Shown: positions 48,779-59,497 of the stretch, in pieces | Numbering within the stretch: the stretch's first letter is position 1 | Layout of the letters: the number at the start of each line of letters is the position of its first letter | NCBI GenBank assembly: GCA_027605045.1 | Contig: JAQFWX010000092.1 | Span: 142,700 to 206,699, forward strand | Reading direction: 5' to 3' | DNA length: 64,000 nucleotides | Source: Phallus indusiatus | Lineage: Eukaryota > Basidiomycota > Agaricomycetes > Phallales > Phallaceae | Translations under genes and position numbers: made by a program | The notes under the pieces: generated by a model | What the model was told of the DNA's origin: nothing | What the model saw: the letters and a program-made list of their open reading frames with translations, nothing else | The model's database searches: none

Positions 48779-50517
48779 ATGTCTCTGTGCGAAAACCGTA
48801 ATACTTATCAATTCAATGAAAAAGATTCAATGGAGCCGGCTCGTTTCGCTAAACCGGTCGATGTAAATCCCGTTATAGAAAGCTCACGTTTTGTATTAAA
48901 AGTGAGTGGTTGCTTCCATTGCCCTTTCATATTGACATAAAATGTACATTTTCAGCATATCAATATAGTCAAAATCAATCGAGAAGGCGTTCAAGCCGCC
49001 GCTAGACATGTGAGCATCCATTCAATGAAACCGCCGACAAGATGAACTTAACCAAATCTTGAATAGATTTACAAAAGTATCATTAGAGAAGGCTATTCGC
49101 CTCAATCCTGGCGTAATCATCCCTTACATCTCCTACCTCCAAAAATTTACACACCAGGCGATCCCGACGTGAAAGCCTGCCTAGACTGGATATTCCTTAT
49201 TTCTTCTCTTAATTTCAGTTTTTGGTCCGACACTGACGACACCTCCGAAGAATACGGGCGGTATGGGGTCGAGTGGCGTGAAGGATGGGATTGTGACACC
49301 AAAAAAACGTTTACTGGCTATTGGAGTTTGGTCGCAGCCCTGAACCGAGGTATAAGCTCAGAAAAATTCCTCTCGGCGTCCAAATTCTTATTTCATTTTC
49401 GCAGCTTTGGAAGCCGGAATTCCTATTACCGATCCATATTTTTACGCTGATTCAATTCTATGTCCTGATTCTCTCATCGAAGACGTTTTTAGACCAGCCT
49501 CCCATTGCACTGAAGGCATTCCCTTATTGAAGGAAAGAATAGCCGTTATGAGGGAGGTGGGATCTGTCTTAATATCTGTAAGATTCTTTTCTCGTCGTGC
49601 ATTGAGCTTTTAAAATTCACTACGTTCCGCAAAGAAATTCGGCGGGAGTTATGAAAGACTACTGGCTCAGTTTGTTGCGGAGCAAGGAACCACCTTGGAG
49701 TTGGTTCAACTTATCACGGACGAGTTTCCAGCTTTTAGAGACGAAACGTTTTTAAAAGGCAGAAGAAGTGAGCTTTATCGATACTCGAATCTACCCCTTT
49801 AGGCTTACAAAGGGATCACACAGTTTGTTTCTGGAAACGAGCGCAAATCCTTGTAGCGGAGACATGGTAACTTAATTCAAATTTGAATTCAAGTCCTTTT
49901 TATTCAGGTGTAACTTTCTTCAAGGGCTGCATTCTACCCCCTGTCTTCTGACATCCCACACCCATTTTTCCCAGGCGGTATCAGTCAATTAACAATGTTC
50001 GCAGGTAAGAACATGAATTTCCCGAACAACTCTCAATTCTCATATACTTTCTAGATTATCGGGTAACTTCCTTCTAAACCTTTACGGATAAATTCACAAT
50101 CGCTCATTGCATTTAGGTCCCCCAAATATTACATCATCTACGAATCCTTTCCTATCCAGCATCCTTAATATCTCTACTTTCGTCACACACCTATCTACCT
50201 CCGGGCTGTCGAGCGGAATTGAGCATTAGGGCCGCAAGCATTTTAGCCGTTGAAGCCGTTCGGGATGAAATAGCTCGTATCCGCAACATAGACGGAGAAT
50301 GCACACCAATTATCCCTGGTCAAAAAGAAATTCCAAGTGTTCTTATAGACTTTTTCTTATGGGATCTTGGTGAGTTACCCCCTCGTCACAAGTATATCAG
50401 TATGTCCCCTAAGTTTTTCCTTTAGCGAAAAAGATCGAACGCAAAGAGGAAAACATCGAAGGAATCAGTACTTCAGCGTTATTACCAGCGCATAGAACTC
50501 GTTCAATTTGGTATTAG
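48779..50517 (+). CDS. QNG1: Queuosine salvage protein QNG1 (DUF2419)
   Basis: Queuosine 5'-phosphate N-glycosylase, which releases queuine so that it can be inserted in tRNAs with GUN anticodons. Eukaryotes cannot make queuine and depend on salvage. ATG 48779 begins the gene. Exons read VNREGVQAAARH-type sequence (INREGVQAAARH, about 48985), SWRNHPLHLLPPK, then the family core ACLDWIFLISSLNFSFWSD (49176-49235), YGVEWREGWD, FTGYWSLVAALNRALEAGIPI, DPYFYADS, GSYERLLAQFV and DEFPAFRDE. The end reads LWDLAKKIER and then HRTRSIWY, closing at TAG 50515-50517. About nine short introns. The Asp and aromatic residues of the nucleobase pocket appear retained. Its 3' end is 26 bases from the convergent polymerase gene. 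Confidence 0.9.
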
Positions 50518-50543
50518 AAAGGTTCAATATTTAATAGATAGAT

Positions 50544-52289
50544 TTACTTCTTCGTCCATTTTTTTTGTATATTCTCTGATTTAGGAGCCGTGATGATTTG
50601 CGCGTTTTGTATTGCGACTGGGATATACTTGGTTACATGCCAAGGAGGAAACTCTCCCGAAAATTGCACCCTTGAATATCGTTTTCCCGTTAATTCGCGC
50701 TTATGTGGTTTGACATAAGGGATATCCAGGTTCTGGAGCAGCGCAGCTTCATCTGGAGTCTCTAGAGGTTTCCAGATAGGCGGCATATTGGTAGGACCAC
50801 GAACATCGGAATGCCAGAGTCCATAATCGTTTAGACGAAAACCCTTTTTGCGAGCCTTATGTTGACAATCATTCACGAATATTGGACTTCCTGTGAATGT
50901 GAGGAGCGCTGCCGCCTTTGAAGCCATTGGCATCAAACTGTTAAAAAACAAAAAATGTTTAAACCGAAGTACCCCTGTGGACTCCCTCTCAGCGACTCAC
51001 TAAAATCGCGTCCTTCCTAAAACTTCATCATCGATTTTCACTAGCCCATCCCAATGGATATCATCGCTCGAAAAAGTGATAACCTCCAAACCTCGTTCTC
51101 TTATTTTATTTATCACGGATTCTTTGAAAAGTGATTTGGGAGGGTCAGGATATATAGTGGGTGTGTGATGAGATCCGGGAACTTCGATTTTGGAGATTAA
51201 TCGAGGAAGACTTGTGTAAGTCGGGTGAAATAACAATATATCTACTCCTGAAAGGCGTTCGTGTCCCAGACGACTGTGGGATTTGTTAAAGCGCATGAGT
51301 CCTTTCTGACGTGAACAGGACTTACTAATTGCCAACTAAATGGATCTCGAACTCTCCAGGGATAATTTCTTGTAATGAATTCTAATTTGTTTGGAATGGA
51401 GAATTCCTTAGTACAATCATAGTGAGAAGCGTCAGATCATACATACCGCAAAACATTCAACAACTTTTCTAGGAATAGCTCTATCCGTCTTCTTCTCATA
51501 TACTTCAAAAATTCTCCGACTCTCAACAGGAAGTAAATCCAGAAACCGATCTTCAGTTAATTGTTCAATAGACCGGCATCCACTTTCCCAAAGAAGATGG
51601 GCTCCAATTGGCCTTTTTGAACGATTTATAAGAATCAAAAAAAAAACCAACAAAAAGATTGAAAGTACCCGATGCCGTTTACTTTTTGAAGCTGTTTTAT
51701 GGCTTCTAATTTTTCTATTTCTTCAGTCTCTAATGATTCTGAGTTCACGTCACTGAGTATTCGTGTAGCATTCTAATAAGAAAACTGCAATAAGCGCGAC
51801 GGACATAACTAAGAGAATACGCAAACCCACATGCCTTTTTCAAACTGAAAAATTTAATGATGTCCAGTGCAGCTGCGTCATTCACGCCTGATATCTGATA
51901 TATACAGATATAAAAAAATCTCGCAACACGCTAAGAACAGGAGAAAACGAACAGATTGAGGGTCGTGTTCCATAGTAAACCGAGACTCCAATTTGTGGAC
52001 GCTCTTTATAGCTCGCAGCATTCCTGGTAACTTCAACGAATTGGGTTTCATTATTTTTTCCCTTTTATAGCCTGCGAGAAAATCGCGTTTTTTCAAATCA
52101 CCGTTAAATTAGGTGGAATAAGCACGGCGCACGTTCGAATAAGTAATTCAGTAAAGCTCTGTTCGGTCCATCGAATGACACTGTATGTACTGATCCGTTA
52201 TGTCCATTTCGAATAATTGGAAAATTTGAGAATCGGGAGTTTGACAAATTTCGACATTTGATTGATGGTTGTCGAAAGCAGGGAAACAT
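50544..52289 (-). CDS. Family X DNA polymerase homologue with eroded catalytic site
   Basis: Relatives (pol beta, lambda, mu, yeast Pol4) fill gaps in base-excision and end-joining repair. From ATG 52289 (Arg-rich start, possibly mitochondrial) the exons read NRALLNYLFER joined to YKREKI, then MLRAIKSVHKLE, ISGVNDAAALDIIKFF (helix-hairpin-helix), NGIGPIGAHLLWESGCRSIEQL (second hairpin, about 51590-51690), RAIPRKVVE, and palm segment GNYRLGHERLSGVDILLFHP (about 51235-51260, plus an upstream exon). After an intron come FYLMPMASKAAALLTFTGSPIF and KKGFRLNDYGLW, then an extended tail to the stop at 50544. In family members the palm has GS-x-RRG, D-x-D and later R-x-D. Here the first D is Gly, the GS is GN, and the third Asp is missing. 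The fold is recognisable, but polymerase activity is doubtful. Confidence 0.75.
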
Positions 52290-52446
52290 AAACCACGATT
52301 TGATTATCTAATGTCCTCGAATCCGCCAGTGAACGACGTCGTCTGGAGAACAGATAACGACTTGAAAGTGGAACATTACAAATGGATTCATATTACAATA
52401 CAATGCGTGTACACTATCCAATAAAATAAAAACAGAAAATTACAAA

Positions 52447-54182
52447 TCACGCTTCCTCCGAGTCCACCAAAGCCTCCATACCCTCAGGCCAATTAGCACT
52501 GAAATTCAACTTCAAATACGCCTCCATACCAACAGGCCTATAAATCCACAGCTCACCCTCCGTCATACCCTCCAACAAATGAACATTCCTCGTCGGCGCA
52601 GTATGCACACTCTGCTCCACAACCTCAAGTTGCCCCAAATCCGCAGGAACCATCGACACCCCATCCGAAGGTTTAACCCGTGGAACTTGATCTTTGACAA
52701 TAACAGCTGTATGATCCGGATCGCCCAGCGTACATATTCCGCCGCGTCCTAAGTCGATTTTGGCAGATTTCCACTGCACAATATCGCCTCTTCGGATTCT
52801 GTCGTCTCCACCTCTCCACCGTCCAACACTCGACCCCCGTCCTTTACCCCATGCCTTTCCCTCATATATCAAATGCCCATGGGTAAACCTGATACTGGGG
52901 ATAGGTGTAGGTATATAATCCCACTGCTCAAACGACTTGAGCGCTTCGCTAGCGAGATCCCAGCACTCCCCACGCGCGCACCACTGGCCTGTTCCTTCAT
53001 AGCTTTCCGCAAACGCAGCTACACTTTCTCCATACGTTTCGTGTGCTAATAAAAGTTCGTCTCGGGACATTGAATCAGGCCGACCGATCGCTGTTGCTCT
53101 CCTCCGAACATTACCAGCCGACGTATCTCGTTCGTTTCGTTTAGACCATTCCACGACATACCAGCATGCGCTCATGTCGCTGAAAAAGACACCTCCACCG
53201 AGTGTCACCTTGTCTCCCCGTTGTTGAATATAGTGTGAACGTCGACAGTCTCGGGATTGTTTGAGTGGTGGGGGTGTGGCTTCTGGTGTAGCGTACCATG
53301 CGGTATCCCAGTTTGTTGAAGATGAGAAGTACATGCAGAGATCGTGCGCTTGAGATCCATAAGTAGTGGGTACAGGATGCGAAGTTAGAGATTCTGTTTG
53401 CCTTGCAATTAGGTGCACAGCGGTGAAATTGTCCAGTTTGAAAGAACGTACCTTGTTGCTCGCTATCTGAAACATCTTTCACTGGTATCGATCCCTGTTG
53501 TATGTCATTATTGTTGACATAATTGAAATGAAAAGAAAATAGACGAACGTTAGCTTTCGAAGTAGAAGAAGCATTGTTAATCCCAAAGAAATCGTCCAAC
53601 CAAGAAAACAATTGAGCTTTTTCGTTCTGAGAAATTCGAGACCAGCGTATCTGATTTAGTGATGATGACGATGACGCGGCTAACTCATGTCCAGTCAGTG
53701 CTAAAACAGGATTTGGACTGGGACGATTTCCGTTATGATTTTCTCCTCCTTCTGGTTTGGGTTTGGTATGTCGAGGTATAGCAGGCGGAGGACCTGTAGG
53801 TAAGGGTCGCATAGGGGGTGGTGCGGAATAATGTTCATCAGGTTCGTCCTGCTCGGCATCGTCTACTTCAGCTTCTTCTTCATGATGAGGACGTCCGTCT
53901 TTAAGCAGTCGACGTCCAGGTGGTGGTGGTGGCGGCGGAGGTGGCGCTTTCGAACCAGGAACCCTAGGATCATACGTCGAAGTCGCAGACGATCTGCTCT
54001 GGAATTTAGATTTAGTGCTGGAGAGCTTTTGAGAGCTTGTTTCTTTGAGATTTTTCGCCGATCCTTTTAATTGAGAAACTTAAGGTGGTGGAAGAAGAAG
54101 AAGAAAAGAAAAACGTCTTGGTTAGATAAATTTGATAGGTTCTATTGCTGAATTTTTTTGACATACCTGAAAACGAAGGCAT
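52447..54182 (-). CDS. Bbc1/Aim3-like protein with cysteine-protease-fold C-terminus
   Basis: Probably a cortical actin-patch/endocytosis protein. A 16-nt first exon (54182-54167, MPSFS) joins 54078 across a GTATGT intron, giving SQLKGSAKNLKE and then a poly-proline stretch (nine Pro, about 53922-53950), further Pro-rich segments suited to SH3 ligands, and SRISQNEKAQLFSWLDDFFGI. An intron near 53410-53470 leads to the conserved C-terminal half, with AHDLCMYFSSSTNWDTAWY, RGECWDLASEAL, HGHLIYEG, RRGDIVQWK and DHTAVI. This is the papain-like fold found at the end of fungal Bbc1/Aim3, with candidate Cys (GECW) and His (DHTAV). No SH3 domain is visible, unlike yeast Bbc1. The stop is TAA at 52447. 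Confidence 0.75.
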
Positions 54183-54260
54183 CAACGCAGTCTAGAAAAG
54201 CGAAGTGCAACTGTGTGCTAGGCTCAGAATGCGCTAAGCACTGCCACTTGGCAGGCATGC

Positions 54261-54300
54261 ATCAGTCTTGCATCAGTCTTGCATCAGTCTTGCATCAGTC
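54261..54300. repeat. 11-bp minisatellite (ATCAGTCTTGC)
   Basis: Three perfect units and a partial fourth unit occur in direct order just upstream of the tandem duplication. The array is in intergenic DNA before the Bbc1-like start. It may mark local slippage. No function can be inferred. Confidence 0.8.
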
Positions 54301-54772
54301 ATGCGACTGGCCACATAAATGCTTAGTAAGACAAAGCTATCTCATTTCTGACTTGGCTTCTCTGAGGTTTTCCTTCGAACTCTCAAGAGCCTTGGTGTTG
54401 AATGTGAGTTTATTGTTACCTACCAAATCAAGAAAAGACCGTTGTTATTGACATTTTAAGTGGGCGGGTCTCCATAGACTGGTTATTCATACGCATTAGT
54501 CGTGCAAAAGACCCCGCGCCGAAGCAGTTCAGGATGTCCGGACCATTTTTCTACGAGAGTCCTCCCCATCTCCGGAGGTGACGTATTATATAACCCGTAC
54601 ATAATGACGGCCAGTAGAGACTAGTAAGTATTTAAAAAAAGTAGGTGGTCACGTACTGGAAGGTACTGGAGCAGAAACAACAGCCTAGTTCCGGCGCGAC
54701 GACTTACTGATTCTCGGTCTTGTTGCCGCAGGCGACGATCTTCTCCACCACCTCTTTTTAAATTCTATTACC

Positions 54773-55147
54773 ATGTTGTTCCCTTGTGCCTCTTTACTCA
54801 TTTATATCGCTTTGACTTTCTCTGCAACAGTCGCTTTACCGACCTCGAAATTGCCTCTTGGTGTTGCGTCTCGTGGTATCGCATCCCGTGCTATTATATC
54901 TCGACAATTCAGTAGTGAACTTGGGTTCGACACTAATCCAAGGTGTTTCTACCAATGCTTAAGTATAGAGAACGCTCTAGAAGATAGCGTAGATGATGAC
55001 GGCGAGGAAGATGATGACTCGACTGATGCAGTAGAAGGGTTTATCTTTCAAGATTGCGCCATTTCGGTAAGGCTCGTCCTGCATGTTTCCCTTGAACACT
55101 TATATCTACGGCGTTCTTACAATATTTGTTAGTGCCCGATGACTTAA
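54773..55147 (+). CDS. Small secreted protein, copy A (102 residues, probably C-terminally truncated)
   Basis: Two exons (54773-55066 and 55133-55147). A signal peptide is clear (ASLLIYIALTFSATVALP). The mature part has SRGIASRAIISRQFSSE, a Cys pair (CFYQC), a run of acidic residues (DDDGEEDDDS) and FQDCAIS before the intron. After the intron the frame reads CPMT and stops at TAA 55145-55147. The duplicate at 58781 has 12 extra in-frame bases and runs 19 codons after the intron (to TCA 58834), so copy A has lost the conserved end. The family is unknown to me; size, signal and Cys content resemble fungal secreted effectors or wall proteins. Confidence 0.6.
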
Positions 55148-55942
55148 CGGGATTAGTCCCAATTGGCGGATTATGATGGACCTATGACGACCTCCCAATT
55201 GACTCTTATCTGGGTATGCTATTAGTATTATCAGTACATAGTTGGATTTCTATACAACGTTGTAGAACGGTCACTATTATTTGTATTTGCCAAGTTTATA
55301 CTATAGAATAGAAATAGAGTCAAATTTGCCTATACTTGAGTCTTGCTCTTGCATGATTCGATTCAGAAAGATAAGCAAATGCATGTTAAATACCAGCTTT
55401 TGAGTCTATTGTATATAAATTCTAGATAATACCACATAAGGCCAAGTCTGAACTTGCTGCCTGGCAGATATGGTCGGATAATGCATAGCTCCGGTTTCTT
55501 ACAGATGTTGCGCGCGTGTATAAATTGTTTTTCCCTATAAATTATAGAAAGGCTTCAATCCCATTCTGGTCCCTTCCGCTGCGACATTATTAAGGAACCA
55601 TGTTCAGTTCCCCGTTAATTTGTTCCAAACCAATTAAAACTTTGTAACTCGTTCCAGATTCTTAGAATTCGGAAGGCCCGTCGAATGGAACCGTTCACCT
55701 TGGAAACCAAACTAGGTGTATGAACATTTATCGACACAACCCGACATTCCAGGAACGCTGGCTATTTGCAATTCATTGATTCATTAAAATTATATAATCT
55801 TCAGTTGAAGTTATATAAAGATGAGATGAAGTAGGGTATAATGGTATTCACCTATCTAGGATTTCGAACCAAGCTGATTTCTGTGAAAATCATTCAATGC
55901 AGGTCTCTCAAAATGGTAATCCAACCAGTCGATGATGTACTT
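55148..55942. other. Intergenic within copy A
   Basis: About 800 bases between the secreted-protein and membrane-protein genes. The stretch near 55220-55430 is missing from copy B. No exon is supported, although the frame upstream of ATG 55943 stays open to ATG 55841. Confidence 0.5.
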
Positions 55943-57572
55943 ATGGCTAACAAAACATCAGCAACACGAAGCTCATCAAGTTCTCTGGCCGCGTTGACTG
56001 TGCTGTTGTATGACTATGGTTCGTGCATGAGTAGCTTTATTTAATACTACTACTGACTATTTTTTTTTCGAAGTATTAGTAATCGAAGATGAGGTTTGAC
56101 TTAACCATTCGAATTTAACGGAATTCCTGATAATTGATTCCTGAAATTCTGGAAGGTCGAATTCGTTTGGAAACTCTCATGGTCATTTGGAAAAGTCTTA
56201 TATCTTGCGGTTTGCTCCCCGTTTATGAAGCTTAAGAACTAAAGTAGATGATACTTGCATATTTTTAGAACCGTTACATTGGAACGAGCGCACTACTCTT
56301 TAGCACAATCGGTAACGTCTGTTCCTGCATGAATTACGGTTTGACTTACAATGCAAACGACAATTATAAGAGTTGTTTGAAGGTTTTTCGAGACTTGTCA
56401 GTTTCTTACTATTTTCCCTTTGATTTTAGCTTCATCTCTGATTTTTTGTAGTCGTGAGTAAAGTGGCATATATCAGTCGGTCGTCCAGAGCTCTTACACC
56501 GAAGCTCAGTTGCGCCGCTGTGGTTCAATATCGTACTTGGATGTAAGGTGATCAACAGTGCAATTAAGCCCACATGCTGAGATTCTGAACTTCCAGGCAC
56601 TGGACAATCCTCTGTGTTATGGAAGGTGAAAGTTCACATCTTTATCTCGTCCATCAGAATGAACATCCATTCTTCTTAATATACTAGTATTACTCCTGGC
56701 ACGAGTACGTCATTTATTCATTCGTTTAGGCTACTTAACTCATTTATATGTATCCATTCAATTAGGTATACGCTATCTATAATCGAAATAAGTGGCTCCT
56801 TGCGTCGCTAATTATCTTATTTCTAATCGAGTTTGGAATAACGATGGTTTTTTTTTATGCTGAGAACAACACTAGTACGAATTAAATTACGTCTAAAGAT
56901 ATTACCTATGTTTTACTAAATCGTTACAATTACGAACAGCGATCACTAAGACGACTAAGCCTACCATCTCAAATTGTTTTTATCAATCAAGTCATACCCC
57001 TCTCGTCAATGCCTTTGAGATATGGTTTCCTCTTTTTCTATATGTATTTGTGCTTTTTATGCTGATGGTGTATAAAGCGTGGAGTGTATACAGAGAAGAT
57101 AAACCGGGGTGGTTTTATCAATCTATCGTCCGCGATTGGTAGGTATATCAAATATGCACGACAGTTCACGCTAACGTTCATATCATCTAGCTTGAAATAT
57201 TATTTCTCGTACGTCGTTTCCTATTCTGCTCCCATTGATTTGCTCAATGTATTTCAGAGTTTTCCTTGTAGTTGCTTGCAATTTCACGTTTCATATCTTC
57301 GTTCCGGCTACCAATCCTCAGTGGTCATTACCGTAAGTCGTGAAAGCTAAAACAAGAAGGATCCTATTCTAATATCCGCACCCAGCTGGCTGTCCACAAT
57401 TCCGGTTGTTGTAGCTAGCCGTTTATTTCTCAACACTCGTCGGGCTTACTACAAGGAACGCGCATTCCCATCCCTTCATATTACAACTCCATTAATGACC
57501 GAGCCTTCATGTATCATGAAGCCCTCCGGCGGTCCTTCAGAAACTCGCGCCTTTGAAAATACTGTTTATTAA
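55943..57572 (+). CDS. DUF6533-type seven-helix membrane protein, copy A
   Basis: A large Agaricomycete family of seven-helix membrane proteins of unknown role. Exons at 55943-56018, 56074-56093, 56156-56209 and 56269-56311 join in frame. They give SLAALTVLLYDYVLVIEDE, then VEFVWKLSWSFGKVLYLA and NRYIGTSALLFSTI, the LYDY/E/W-K/NRY pattern of the family. After an unresolved stretch, an exon from 56766 reads VYAIYNRNKWLLASLIILFL, then (from about 56941) EIWFPLFLYVFVLFMLMVYKAW and FYQSIVRD, then VFLVVACNFTFHIFVP. The last exon reads PWLSTIPVVVASRLFLNTRR with a tail stopping at TAA 57570. One junction near 57215-57262 cannot be kept in frame by a standard splice, so either the gene has a frameshift or my splice is wrong. 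ATGs at 55913 and 55841 are alternative starts. Confidence 0.6.
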
Positions 57573-58434
57573 CAAGGACCTTTGCTCTATCGTAATTTAA
57601 TTCAAGTACATTCTCCGCCGAACATGATAAATCGCAAGATTGTAATTCTCGTATTGGACTTGTATCAGAAGCTATAGAGATTTAGCGAAACGCTCTATTT
57701 CCCTGCACCAAGCAGGGCTTTGGACGTCATTCAGAAGCAAAAATCTGGTGGTGAATCTGAGTACAAAATAGTGCAGCATGCCGTGACGGCAAGATTAGTT
57801 GTACTAATGACCTTGCATCGTTATTAGAATTACCTCCACCATATAGTTAAATTTATTCATTCACTCTATCCTCAGTGAGCTATATATCACTCGCAACTGC
57901 CGCGGTGATATATACTCTATAAAGCAGAACGCTCATCGGATAGTCTCAAAGGCATCTCTCTGAGAACTGAACGAAAGATTTTAGAAGGTCTCGATGTTCG
58001 TTTATCCTGGAAAGCCCATCATTGGCGTGAAGTGCTTTGACGCGAGATTCAATCCGTTGAGGGTGAGTCTCCATACACTGGGTTATTCATACGCATTGGT
58101 AGTCATGCAAAAGCGGTTCAGGACGTCCGGACCAGGCTATGGAGAGAGAATTCTCCCCATCTCCGGAGGCGATGTATTATATAGCACGATTCCAAGGCTA
58201 ACCCAATCCCCTGGTATATAATGGCAGCGAGTAGAGACTGGTTAGTATCTACAGAAGTAGTTGGGCACGTACTGGAAGGTACTAGAGCAGAAACAACAGC
58301 CTAGTTCCGGCGACGATCTCCTCCACTCAGATGGGTTTTCGGTATATAAAATCCACCATCCACCAGTCCTCGACCTCAACGATAACTTTTGAACCTTCAA
58401 CAATACCTTACACCTCTTTTTAATTTCTACTACC
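57573..58434. other. End of copy A, spacer and start of copy B
   Basis: Copy A ends at 57788. The 276-base spacer (57789-58064) is unique in this window. Copy B starts at about 58065 with the promoter-like region of its secreted-protein gene. A TATA-like TATATAAAAT lies near 58332. No gene seen. Confidence 0.5.
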
Positions 58435-58837
58435 ATGTTGTTCCCTCATTTCTATCCCTTTGGCTTTCTCTGCAACATTCGCTTTACCGACCCCGAAATT
58501 GCCTCTTGGTGTTGCGTTTCGCGGTATCGCATCCCGCGCTATTATATCTCGACAATTCAGTAGTGAACTTGGGTTCGACACTAATCCAAGGTGTTTCCAC
58601 CAATACTTACATATAGAGAACGCTCTAGAAGATAGCGCAGATGATGACGGCGAGGAAGATGATGGCCCGAACGATGCAGTAGAAGGCTTTATCATTCAAG
58701 ATTGCGCCATTTCGGTAAGCCTCGTCCTACATGTTTCCCTTGAACACATGTATCTACGGCGTTCTTACAATATTTGTTAGTGCCCTGCGGATGGACCCGA
58801 TGACTTTAGGGTATTAGTTCCAATTGGCGGATCATGA
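58435..58837 (+). pseudogene. Small secreted protein, copy B (signal peptide broken)
   Basis: Homologous to 54773-55147. The original ATG is at 58435, but a 14-base deletion directly after it, inside the signal-peptide region, shifts the frame. No other in-frame ATG precedes the mature part before an upstream TAA. The mature region (SSELGFDTNPRCF, then EEDDGPNDAVEG) stays open. After the intron (58715-58780) it reads CPADGPDDFRVLVPIGG and stops at TGA 58835-58837. It thus keeps the end that copy A has lost. Confidence 0.7.
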
Positions 58838-59497
58838 TAACCTATGATGAGATCCTAGGCGTCGACTGGGGCCGCTCCACAATAGCAAAGGTATATAAAT
58901 AAGTCCGTCGACGACCTCCCAATTGACTCTTATCTGAGTATGCTATTATGTACCACATAATGCCAGATCCGAACTTCCTGCCCAGATATGTTCGAATCTG
59001 GTCGGATAATGCATTTTCGATTTTTGCGACAAAATGTATAGTTCCGGTTTCTTACAGGTGTTGCATGTATAAATTGTCTTGCCCTAGAATTATAGAAAGG
59101 CTTCAATCCCATTCTGGTCCCTTCCGCTGCGACCTTAAGCAGACATGTTCAGTTCCGCGCTATTTTGTTCCAAACCAATTAAAATTCTGTAACTCGTTCC
59201 AGATTTTTAGAGTTCGGAAGCCCTGTCGAATGGAATCGTTGGAAACCAAACTAGGTGTATGAACATTTATCGACAAGTAGCTCATACAACCCTACATTCA
59301 AGGAACGCTGGCTATTTGCAATTCATTGATTCATTAAAATTATATAATCTTCAGTTGAAGTTATATAAAGATGAGATGAAGTAGGGTATAATGGTATTCA
59401 CCTATCTAGGATTTCGAACCAAACTGATTTTTGTGAAAATCATTCAATGCAGGTCTCTCAACATGGTAATCCAACCAGTCGAGGATCATCCTGACTT
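58838..59497. other. Intergenic within copy B
   Basis: About 660 bases between the two genes of copy B. It contains about 70 bases near 58850-58915 that are absent from copy A. No exon supported. Confidence 0.5.

Larger units (their letters stand above)
54466..57788 (+). repeat. Tandem duplication, copy A (about 3.3 kb)
   Basis: This segment matches 58065-61230 over its whole length in the same orientation, with high identity interrupted by small indels. A notable difference is an extra 200-odd bases in A near 55220-55430. Similarity starts at GTCTCCATA and ends at GCATGCCGTGACG in both copies. Copy A encodes a small secreted protein and a DUF6533-type membrane protein. No terminal repeats, transposase or polyA tail is visible, so it looks like a segmental duplication rather than a transposon. 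Confidence 0.9.

Noticed and set aside
54261..54300. CRISPR-like array
   Set aside because: The 11-bp units are directly adjacent without spacers, and the organism is a fungus.
55841..56044. 67-codon gene starting at ATG 55841
   Set aside because: Only its 3' part corresponds to a real exon of the DUF6533-type gene. The upstream codons are not preserved in frame in copy B.
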